Below, piece after piece: positions 26,229 to 34,902 of a DNA stretch of 64,000 bases; the first letter of the stretch is position 1, and each line of letters begins with the position of its first letter. A program made the translations under genes and the position numbers. Source of the DNA: CAVQGM01 sp963712065 (GTDB lineage Bacteria; Actinomycetota; Acidimicrobiia; Acidimicrobiales; Acidimicrobilacustridaceae). Below the pieces are notes generated by a model. It was not told the DNA's origin, made no database searches, and saw only the letters and a program-made list of their open reading frames with translations. Location of the stretch: the NCBI GenBank assembly GCA_963712065.1, contig CAVQGM010000002.1:868001-932000 (forward strand), written 5' to 3'.

Positions 26229-27848
26229 ATGGGGACCGATGCCTCTGATGCCGTGATGCTGGCACGCGGCGTGATCGACACCGCCAGCCGCCACCTCTCA
26301 GCCGGTGGCGACGTCGATGCCAACCAGGTCGCCGCCTACGACCTGGCCCACGCCGCCGCAGCCGTCGAGACGGCGGCTGCGATGGTCGACTACGGGGACT
26401 ACGGCGACCTCGAGCGACGGATCGCAGCCGCCTTCGTCGCCGACGCGGTGCACGACGTGGCGACTCGCCTCCTCGGGCGCGAGCCCGCATGGGGTGTCGA
26501 GCCCGGCGCCCTCGACGGCGCGATGGCCTTCGTCCGCGAGCATCGCAGCGCCGAGTTCCTCGCCTCGCTGGCCGGCGAGGAGGGCTCGCGCCACCTCGAG
26601 GCCGACTTCGAGATGGTGCAGGACACGTTCCGTCGCTTCGCCGAGGACAAGGTGCGGCCCGTCGCCGAACGCATCCATCGCCGGAACGACGACATCCCCG
26701 AGGACGTGATCACCGGCTTGGCCGAGCTCGGCACCTTCGGTTTGTCGATCCCGGAGGAGTACGGCGGGTTCTCCGCCGGCGGCGAGGGCGAGTACCTGGC
26801 GATGGTCGTCGCCACCGAAGAGCTGTCGCGAGGCTCGCTCGGGGTGGGCGGCTCGCTCATCACCCGTCCCGAGATCCTCGCCCGCGCCCTGCTCCAGGGC
26901 GCGACCGAGGCACAGAAGCACGAATGGCTGCCCAAGCTGGCCAGCGGCGACCTGATGGCGGCGGTCGCCGTGACGGAGCCGGACTTCGGCTCCGACAGCG
27001 GGGCGATCACGACGACGGCCACCCGTGAGGGAGACGGAAGCGACTACGTGATCAACGGCGTGAAGACGTGGTGCACCTTCGCCGGACGGGCCGATGTCCT
27101 CATGCTGATGGCCCGCACCGACCCGGACCGACGCAAGGCGCACCGGGGCCTGTCGATGTTCGTCGTCCCCAAGGAGCGTGCCGCCGGCCACAGCTTCCAG
27201 TTCGATCAACCCACCGGCGGTCGCATGGAGGGCCGAGCCATCGACACCCTCGGGTATCGGGGCATGCACTCCTATGAGGTGAGCTTCGACGACTGGCGCG
27301 TGCCCGCCGCCAACCTCATCGGCGGCGATGCCGGCATCGGGCAGGGCTTCTACATGCAGATGGCGGGCTTCGACAACGGTCGCCTGCAGACGGCGGCGCG
27401 CGCGCTCGGAGTGATGCAGGCCGCGTACGAAGCAGCGCGCGAGTACGCACTCGATCGCACCGTCTTCGGCCACCCTCTGGCCGACTACCAGCTCACACAG
27501 GTGAAGCTCGCCCGCATGGCCGTCGTGATCCAGGCGACCCGTCAGTTCATGTACGCCGTCGCCCGGCTCCTCGCCAGGGCCACCGGCGAGGGCGTGATGG
27601 AAGCGGCCATGGTCAAGGCCTACGCGTGCCGCGCCGCCGAGTGGGTCACGCGCGAGGCGATGCAGTTGCACGGCGGCATGGGCTACGCCGAGGAGTTCTC
27701 CGTGAGCCGCCACTTCGTCGACGCGCGCGTGCTCTCGATCTTCGAGGGCGCCGACGAGCTGCTCGCGCTCAAGGTCATCGCCCGTCGTCTGACCGGAGAA
27801 CGCCCGCTGGTTCCGCCTCGACGCCCGCTCGCAGATCCGCCCCCGTGA
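26229..27848 (+). CDS. Acyl-CoA dehydrogenase with N-terminal helical extension
   Basis: 539 residues. ATG 26229 is chosen; the frame is open further upstream but the codons are not protein-like. Residues 1-125 form an extra helical domain (DTASRHLSAGGDVDANQVAA, DLAHAAAAVETAAAMVDY). The FAD acyl-CoA dehydrogenase core follows: FGLSIPEEYGGFSAGGEGEY, VAVTEPDFGSDSGAITTTAT, VINGVKTWCTFAGRADVLML, ALGVMQAAYEAAREYALDRT, FGHPLADYQLTQVKLARMA, MQLHGGMGYAEEFSVSRHF and IFEGADELLALKVIARRL. It oxidises acyl-CoA to enoyl-CoA, passing electrons to ETF. Placement after the branched-chain oxoacid genes suggests the next step of that pathway. Confidence 0.88.
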   Translation: MGTDASDAVMLARGVIDTASRHLSAGGDVDANQVAAYDLAHAAAAVETAAAMVDYGDYGDLERRIAAAFVADAVHDVATRLLGREPAWGVEPGALDGAMAFVREHRSAEFLASLAGEEGSRHLEADFEMVQDTFRRFAEDKVRPVAERIHRRNDDIPEDVITGLAELGTFGLSIPEEYGGFSAGGEGEYLAMVVATEELSRGSLGVGGSLITRPEILARALLQGATEAQKHEWLPKLASGDLMAAVAVTEPDFGSDSGAITTTATREGDGSDYVINGVKTWCTFAGRADVLMLMARTDPDRRKAHRGLSMFVVPKERAAGHSFQFDQPTGGRMEGRAIDTLGYRGMHSYEVSFDDWRVPAANLIGGDAGIGQGFYMQMAGFDNGRLQTAARALGVMQAAYEAAREYALDRTVFGHPLADYQLTQVKLARMAVVIQATRQFMYAVARLLARATGEGVMEAAMVKAYACRAAEWVTREAMQLHGGMGYAEEFSVSRHFVDARVLSIFEGADELLALKVIARRLTGERPLVPPRRPLADPPP

Positions 27849-27865
27849 CGGTGAGGCCGGACCGG

Positions 27866-28252
27866 TCAGCCGGGTCGCGGCTTCGCGTCCGGCGCGGCGC
27901 GGCAGGCGGCGCAGCGGTCGGAGGTCCCGCCAGCGTGGCGGAACTCGGCCCGCGGCTTCATCCGCTTGCAGGTGCGGCAGGCGGTGAGCGCGACCTCGGA
28001 CCGGCGGGCATCGGGGTCGGATGCCCTCCTCGTCTTCTGACCCCGCTTCGGGCGCTGCGTCGATCGGCAGTCGGGGCACAGGTCGTCCGGGTGAGCAGCC
28101 AGGGCGCGCTTGCACGCCCTGCACCTCGTGGCCCTTCGCGCCTGGCGGCGGCACTCCTTGCACCGCGGGCTGTCCGGGCTCGGGAACGCCGCCAGCGGCT
28201 TGCGCACGTGGCAGGTGGCGCACCGCTTGCTCGACGGGACCACCTTCCTCAT
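27866..28252 (-). CDS. Cysteine-rich protein with three CxxC...CxxC zinc ribbons
   Basis: 128 residues from ATG 28252 (MRKVVPSSKRCATCHVRKPL). Cysteine pairs at about 11/14 with 29/32, at 40/43 with 55/58 and at 89/92 with 107/110 make three zinc-ribbon units. Two share the pattern C-x2-C-x2-K-P-x2-x-F-x(8-10)-C-x2-C (CHVRKPLAAF and CKRMKPRAEF). This pattern is often found beside HNH-type nucleases and in small nucleic-acid-binding proteins, but no nuclease residues are visible. The linker is strongly basic (RPKRGQKTRRASDPDARR). It converges with the acyl-CoA dehydrogenase gene. Confidence 0.65.
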   Translation of the reverse strand: MRKVVPSSKRCATCHVRKPLAAFPSPDSPRCKECRRQARRATRCRACKRALAAHPDDLCPDCRSTQRPKRGQKTRRASDPDARRSEVALTACRTCKRMKPRAEFRHAGGTSDRCAACRAAPDAKPRPG

Positions 28253-28350
28253 GGCCCAGGGAACCGCCGGTCCCGGTCCGTCGCCATGGCACCACCGTAG
28301 ACCGGCGCGGCGTAGGGTGCGGGTGGCGCCACTCCCGGGAGGAATCGGCC

Positions 28351-28827
28351 ATGGGCACCGAGGCAACCCGACCGCCGAAGGTCCCGCCGCCGTGGTTCAA
28401 GCACGCGGCGTGGCGCGTCCATCGAGCGCTCCACCGGCTCAGCGGCGGCCGCTTCCTGTGGACCACGTCGAACAAGCGAGGCTGGGGCGCGCTGCGGCTC
28501 ACGACCGTCGGGCGGACGTCCGGGCGAGAGCGCAGCGTCATCGTCGGCTACGTCGAGGACGGCCCGAACCTCGTCGTGCTGGCGATGAACGGCTGGGACG
28601 AGGGCCATCCCTCGTGGTGGCTCAACCTCGAGGCGCACCCGGATGCCGTGGTGCGCCTGGCCGGCCAGCCGGCGCGCCCGGTGCGCGCGCTCCCGGCCGC
28701 GGGGGAGGAGCGGGATCGACTGTGGCAGCGCTGGGTCGACGTCGAGCCGCAGCTCGACGGCTACGCCGGCCAGCGGTCGACGGAGACGCCCGTGGTCGTC
28801 CTCGAACCGAGCGACGGGCAGGCCTGA
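28351..28827 (+). CDS. Deazaflavin (F420)-dependent nitroreductase family protein (DDN type)
   Basis: 158 residues, ATG preceded by GGGAGGAATCGGCC. The DDN/FDOR-B split-beta-barrel pattern is visible: ALRLTTVGRTSGRERSVIVG, LVVLAMNGWDEGHPSWWLN and LEAHPDAVVRLAGQPARPV. In characterised members (Ddn of M. tuberculosis) the G-R-x-S-G-x-x-R-x-V-x-V motif contacts the F420 phosphate. The expected reaction is F420H2-dependent reduction of quinones or xenobiotics. It is divergent from the zinc-ribbon gene (98 bp between starts), which may share a control region. Confidence 0.85.
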   Translation: MGTEATRPPKVPPPWFKHAAWRVHRALHRLSGGRFLWTTSNKRGWGALRLTTVGRTSGRERSVIVGYVEDGPNLVVLAMNGWDEGHPSWWLNLEAHPDAVVRLAGQPARPVRALPAAGEERDRLWQRWVDVEPQLDGYAGQRSTETPVVVLEPSDGQA

Positions 28828-28956
28828 CGGCCGGCGACGTGGGCCTCGAACTGGGTCGCCGCGGGCGACGCATGCCACACAGAGCGGGCGTGCACCACGC
28901 TCCGTGCTGCGCGAGGATGAGGTCGGGGCACGGAACGAGACGGAAGGCGGCATGGC

Positions 28957-29664
28957 GTGGAGCGCCCGGGCCCAGCGACGGAAGATCCCTTCGGAGAGGC
29001 CTCGAGCCTCGTCGAGCGTGCCGAGCTCGACGTCGGTGCCGCGTCGCTGGCCGCCGACGCGGGTGATCACGACATCGCCTACGAGTTGATGCTCGACGCG
29101 GTCGCCGGGTGGCGGCACGCGGTCGATCTGCTGCTGATGGCGGTCCCGGAGCGGAGCGCCCGGCACGACGCCGCGTTGGCGGCCGCCGCGGCCAAGGCCG
29201 CCCCCCGGGTCCCGACCCGGCCCGCGGCCGACGGCGTGGTCATCGACCTGCGGGGTCCGGCGCCGGTCGCCACGCCGCCGTCGCGCGAGCCGGCCCCGGT
29301 CCCCGTCGCCCCGGCTCCCATCCCCGTCGCCCCGGCGGCCGACGTCGACCTCATCGGCGAGCTGGTCACGAGCGAGCACGAGGCACGGCGCGCCCGCACG
29401 GACCGGGCCCGCGGCCGCCGGAGGATCCCGAAGGGCGGCCCGACGCCCCACGGCGGCACCGTCGACTCGTCCGAGCGCATCGCGTCGCTCCTGCCGGACG
29501 GCGCCAGCACCGAGGACTACGAGGCCTGGGTCGAGCGCCTGCGCGAGCAGCGGGCCGAGCTGAAGCAGGCCGCCGGCGGCGTCGACCTGGCCGACGTGCA
29601 CCGGTCGCAGCTCCCACCCCGCCCGCCGCGTCGTGCCCGCGACGTGGCCCCTCCTGCCTGGTAG
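28957..29664 (+). CDS. Hypothetical protein, Ala/Pro-rich linker
   Basis: 235 residues, GTG start. Residues about 12-70 are helical and acidic (LVERAELDVGAASLAADAGD, AYELMLDAVAGWRHAVDLLL). Residues about 85-130 are a Pro/Ala/Val linker (REPAPVPVAPAPIPVAPAA). The C-terminal third is basic then helical (RRARTDRARGRRRIPKGG, DYEAWVERLREQRAELKQ). No family recognised, no membrane segment. It ends 49 bp before lysS on the same strand and may be transcribed with it. Confidence 0.55.
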   Translation: MERPGPATEDPFGEASSLVERAELDVGAASLAADAGDHDIAYELMLDAVAGWRHAVDLLLMAVPERSARHDAALAAAAAKAAPRVPTRPAADGVVIDLRGPAPVATPPSREPAPVPVAPAPIPVAPAADVDLIGELVTSEHEARRARTDRARGRRRIPKGGPTPHGGTVDSSERIASLLPDGASTEDYEAWVERLREQRAELKQAAGGVDLADVHRSQLPPRPPRRARDVAPPAW

Positions 29665-29713
29665 CGAGCCCGGAACCCCGCCCGGGCGAGGCGGGGGCGG
29701 TACCGTCCGGTCC

Positions 29714-31318
<1,605 letters not shown>

Positions 31319-31365
31319 ATCGGCCCGACGGGCGGGCCGGGAGGGCTTGACTAGCGTGGTCGGCC

Positions 31366-32079
31366 ATGTGCGGCCGGTTCGTCTCCACGTCGCCCCCCGA
31401 CCAGATCGCGCGCTACTTCTCCGCGGAGGCACCCGAGGCGGCCCTCGAGCCGAGCTACAACGTCGCGCCGACCAACGACGTGTACGCCGTGCTCGACGAC
31501 GGCGGCGTGCGCCGGGTCGAGCCCCTCCACTGGGGCCTGGTGCCCATGTGGGCGAAGGACCCGAGCGTCGGCAACCGCATGATCAACGCCCGGGCCGAGA
31601 GCCTCGCCACCAAGAACGCGTACAAGCACGCCTTCCGCAAGCGCCGCTGCCTCATCCCCGCCGACGGCTTCTACGAGTGGGCGGCGGTGCCCGGCCAGAA
31701 GCGCAAGCAGCCGTACTTCATCCACCGCGCCGACGGCGAGCCGCTCGCCTTCGCCGGGCTGTGGGAGGTGTGGCGCAACCCGAACGACGCCGGTGAGCAG
31801 GTCCACTCGTGCACGATCATCACCGGCGAGCCCAACGAGAAGGTCCGCCCCGTGCACGACCGCATGCCGGTGATCCTGCCACCCTCGGCGTGGGACACCT
31901 GGCTCGACCCCGACCAGCACGACCTCGACCTGCTCGGCAAGCTGCTCGTGCCGGCCCCGGCCTCGCTGCTCACCCTGCATCCCGTGTCGACCGACGTGAA
32001 CAACGTCAGGGTCAAGGGCCCGCACCTGATCGACCCGGTCGACCCGGTCCCCGCCGCCACCCCCGAGACCCTTCTTTGA
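31366..32079 (+). CDS. SRAP domain protein (YedK/HMCES, abasic-site shield)
   Basis: 237 residues starting MCGRFV; removal of Met exposes Cys2, which forms a thiazolidine crosslink with abasic sites in single-stranded DNA. The other conserved residues are present: Asn in NRMINARAESLA, Glu in IPADGFYEWAA and His in VRPVHDRMPVIL. Additional motifs are YNVAPTNDVYAV, HWGLVPMWAKD and FAGLWEVW. It follows lysS by 47 bp and overlaps or abuts the DUF2079 gene. Role: protection and repair of abasic DNA. Confidence 0.93.
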   Translation: MCGRFVSTSPPDQIARYFSAEAPEAALEPSYNVAPTNDVYAVLDDGGVRRVEPLHWGLVPMWAKDPSVGNRMINARAESLATKNAYKHAFRKRRCLIPADGFYEWAAVPGQKRKQPYFIHRADGEPLAFAGLWEVWRNPNDAGEQVHSCTIITGEPNEKVRPVHDRMPVILPPSAWDTWLDPDQHDLDLLGKLLVPAPASLLTLHPVSTDVNNVRVKGPHLIDPVDPVPAATPETLL

Positions 32080-32111
32080 CCGCGACCGGACGAGGTGACG
32101 CGCCTCGGGGC

Positions 32112-33599
32112 GTGGGGCTGCGTCGCCGCATCGACAACGCGGTGCTGCGGTGGCAGGCCCGGCTCGACAGCGCCGGGGTCGACCGGGTGCTGCCCTGGGC
32201 GGCGGCGGCGGGACTGTTCGTGCTGCTGGCGGCGCTCTCCCTCGCCCAGGCGCGCTCACTCGACGGTGGGGTGGACCTGGCGACGGCATCGCAGGCGGCC
32301 TGGCTGCTCAAGGACGGCCGCAGCCCGCTCGTGACCCTCGAAGGCGGCGTCGACTACTTCGCCAACCAGGCGGCGTTCGCCTTCTTCCCGGTGGTCGCCC
32401 TCACCTCTGTGATCCCCATCGTGCCCGCCCTGTTGCTGGTGCAGGCGTTCGCGCTCGCCATCGCCGTGGTGCCGATCTGGAAGATCTGCCGCAAGCTCGC
32501 CAACCTCCGCGCCGGGGCGGCCGCCACCGTCGTGCTCGTCTACGCCCTCTACCCGGCGGTGCACAACCTGAACCTGCAGGGCTTCCACACCGAGGTGCTC
32601 GCCCTCCCGGCGCTGCTCGGCATGGCCTACTTCGGGCTGGCCGGACGGTGGCGACCGTACGCGCTGTGCGTCCTCGTGGTGCTCGCGGCACGGGCCGACC
32701 TCGGCCTGGCCGTCGCCGGCTTCGGCGTGCTCCTGGCCGTCGAGGGCCGGCGCCGGGTCGGCGCCGTCACGGCCGCCGTCGGCCTCGGCTGGACCCTGCT
32801 CGCCGCCCTCGTGATCCAGCCCGCGCTGGGGGACGGGGCCTTTCCCCACCTGGAGGCCTTCGCCCAGTACGGCGACAGCCCGGGCTCGGTCGCGTGGGGG
32901 ATGTTCACCGATCCGCTCGGCCTCCTCGGCGACCTCGTGGCCGAGGTCAACTTCGACCTGCTCGTCACCCTCTTCGCGCCGGTGGTCTTCCTCCCGATCC
33001 TCGCCCCCCGCTACCTGGCGCCGGTGGTGCCGCTGCAGCTGCTCTACCTGGTGGCCGACGTCCCGGCCGACGACCGCTTCGGCCAGCAGACCGTCGGCAT
33101 CACCGCCTTCATCTTCCTCGCCACCGCCTTCGCGTTGTCACGGATCGGTCGGCAGGGGGTGGAGAAGGTCACCGTCGACCGTCGCCTGCTGGGCGCGCTG
33201 GTGCTCGCCGGCTCGGTGTTCTTCGTGCGGGACGCGGCCTCTTCGCCGTACCGCGAGCCCTGGCTGTGGGGTGGGCAGGACGCGGCCGACAGCGTGCGGA
33301 TCACCGCCGGCGACATCATCCCGCCCGACGCGTCGGTGCGCGCCTCCGAATCGATGCTCCAGCTCCTCGCCGAACGTCCCGAGGTCTACCCGCTCGACAC
33401 CGACGGGCCGGTCGACGCCGCCGGCGCCGCCGCCGGCGTCGACTTCGTGGTCATCGACCAGCGCGAGTCGTCGTGGACCCCGGCGCAGCTCCGCAACTTC
33501 CGAGGAGGGCTCGAACGAGCGGGCTTCGAGGTCGTGCTCGAAGGGCGGGACGTCGCCCTGTTCGCCCGGGAGGGCGCGGCGCGCCGCGAGGTCGGGTGA
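32112..33599 (+). CDS. DUF2079 polytopic membrane protein
   Basis: About 495 residues from GTG 32112; an alternative TTG at 32076 overlaps the SRAP stop and would add 12 residues. The first helix (WAAAAGLFVLLAALSLA) is followed by the family's loop with D and Q-x-x-W (GGVDLATASQAAWLLKDGRS), then QAAFAFFPVVALTSVIPIVP. About nine more helices include NLNLQGFHTEVLALPALLGM and a C-terminal soluble part (ESMLQLLAERPEVYPLDT, FVVIDQRESSW). DUF2079 proteins are GT-C-like in topology; substrate unknown. It is translationally close to the SRAP gene. Confidence 0.8.
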   Translation: MGLRRRIDNAVLRWQARLDSAGVDRVLPWAAAAGLFVLLAALSLAQARSLDGGVDLATASQAAWLLKDGRSPLVTLEGGVDYFANQAAFAFFPVVALTSVIPIVPALLLVQAFALAIAVVPIWKICRKLANLRAGAAATVVLVYALYPAVHNLNLQGFHTEVLALPALLGMAYFGLAGRWRPYALCVLVVLAARADLGLAVAGFGVLLAVEGRRRVGAVTAAVGLGWTLLAALVIQPALGDGAFPHLEAFAQYGDSPGSVAWGMFTDPLGLLGDLVAEVNFDLLVTLFAPVVFLPILAPRYLAPVVPLQLLYLVADVPADDRFGQQTVGITAFIFLATAFALSRIGRQGVEKVTVDRRLLGALVLAGSVFFVRDAASSPYREPWLWGGQDAADSVRITAGDIIPPDASVRASESMLQLLAERPEVYPLDTDGPVDAAGAAAGVDFVVIDQRESSWTPAQLRNFRGGLERAGFEVVLEGRDVALFAREGAARREVG

Positions 33600-33622
33600 G
33601 CTCGCCGGCGACCGGACCCCGC

Positions 33623-34024
33623 TCAGCCCGCGGCCAGTGCGTCCCGCAGCGCGTCGGCGGCCCGGTCGAGCTCGGCCGCATCGGGATCCTGGGCGGCGTT
33701 GGCGAAGTCGAGGTCGTGCACGCCTCGGATGGGCACCACGTGGAGGTGCACGTGCGGCACCTCGAGCCCGGCGATCATCAGACCGATCCGTTCCGGGTCG
33801 AACACCTGCTGCTGGGCGGTGGCGATGCGCTTGGCCACCAGCAGGAGGTGAGCGGCGAGGTCGTCGTCGAGGTCGATCCAGTGGTCGACCTCCGCCACCG
33901 GCACCACCAGGGTGTGACCGGGCTGGAGCGGGTTGATCGACAGGAAGGCCACACACCGGTCGTCGCGATGGACGAAGCGACCAGGCAGCTCGCCGTCGAT
34001 GATACGGGTGAAGATCGTGGGCAC
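33623..34024 (-). CDS. HIT family hydrolase
   Basis: 133 residues: MPTIFTRIIDGELPGRFVHR, CVAFLSINPLQPGHTLVVPV and the histidine triad H-V-H-L-H-V-V-P in VPHVHLHVVPIRG. HIT proteins hydrolyse nucleotide phosphoramidates or dinucleoside polyphosphates, with the middle His as nucleophile. Single-domain, typical length. Its stop faces the DUF2079 stop (convergent); its start is divergent from pgsA with 65 bp between. Confidence 0.92.
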   Translation of the reverse strand: MPTIFTRIIDGELPGRFVHRDDRCVAFLSINPLQPGHTLVVPVAEVDHWIDLDDDLAAHLLLVAKRIATAQQQVFDPERIGLMIAGLEVPHVHLHVVPIRGVHDLDFANAAQDPDAAELDRAADALRDALAAG

Positions 34025-34089
34025 GAGCCGTCCTCCGGGTGCGACCGGCGTCGCGGGGCGCGGCGCCGCCCGGATCGTAGGCTGGCGCC

Positions 34090-34893
34090 ATGACCGAGGG
34101 CCCGGGTGCCACCCCCGAACCCGATGCCGGGACGGGCGCCGGCCATCCCCACTCCCACCTGCACGGCCACCTGCACCCTCCGCACCTCCATCTCGAACCG
34201 CCCCACTCCGAGCCCGACCCCGTCGTCGGCGAGGACCGGATCCTCACGATCCCCAACCTGATCACCCTGGTCCGGCTGCTGTGCCTGCCCGTGTACCTCT
34301 GGCTGCTGCTCGGGCAGGACGACCGGGTGGCCGCCGCCCTCCTGCTCGCCGCCCTCGGGGCGACCGACTGGGCCGACGGCTACGTCGCCCGGCACTTCGA
34401 CCAGGTCTCGACCCTCGGCAAGGTGCTCGACCCGGTGGCCGACCGCCTCCTGTTCTTCGTGGGCGTCATCGGCATCATCGTCGTGGACGGCGCACCGCGG
34501 TGGTTCTCGATCGCGGTCCTCGCCCGGGAGGTCGTCATCTCGCTGGCCACCCTGGCGCTCGCCGCCCTCGGCGCCAAGCGCATCGACGTCACCTGGTACG
34601 GCAAGGCGGGCACCTTCGGGCTGATGTTCGCCTTCCCGCTCTTCCTCGGTGGTTCGAGCGAGATCGGCCTGGCACCGGTGCTGTGGGCGCTGGGATGGAT
34701 CACAGGCGTCCCCGGCCTGGTCCTGGCCTACTGGGCCCTCATCCTGTACGTGCCGCTCGCCCGCCGGGCCCTGCGGGAGGGGCGGGCCGAGCGGGCCGAG
34801 CGGGAAGCGGCGCTCGCCGCCGGTCCCGGCGGCGTGTGGCAGAGCCCCGAAACGGGACTTCCGGCCGCACCGCCCGACGGGGCAACGGGGTAG
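34090..34893 (+). CDS. pgsA: CDP-alcohol phosphatidyltransferase (PgsA-type) with His-rich N-terminus
   Basis: 267 residues. A hydrophilic N-terminal tail (15-40) contains nine or more histidines in an H-x-H pattern (HSHLHGHLHPPHLHL), which is not part of the family core. Then come LTIPNLITLVRLLCLPVYLW and the CDP-alcohol transferase signature D-x2-D-G-x2-A-R...G-x3-D-x3-D in TDWADGYVARHFDQVSTLG and KVLDPVADR. Four to five membrane helices follow. It transfers the phosphatidyl group of CDP-diacylglycerol to an alcohol (glycerol-3-phosphate or inositol phosphate). Comparable to pgsA2 upstream of the M. tuberculosis gcvH/garA block. The next gene starts 9 bp after its stop. Confidence 0.88.
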   Translation: MTEGPGATPEPDAGTGAGHPHSHLHGHLHPPHLHLEPPHSEPDPVVGEDRILTIPNLITLVRLLCLPVYLWLLLGQDDRVAAALLLAALGATDWADGYVARHFDQVSTLGKVLDPVADRLLFFVGVIGIIVVDGAPRWFSIAVLAREVVISLATLALAALGAKRIDVTWYGKAGTFGLMFAFPLFLGGSSEIGLAPVLWALGWITGVPGLVLAYWALILYVPLARRALREGRAERAEREAALAAGPGGVWQSPETGLPAAPPDGATG

Positions 34894-34902
34894 GTTCGCC
34901 TC

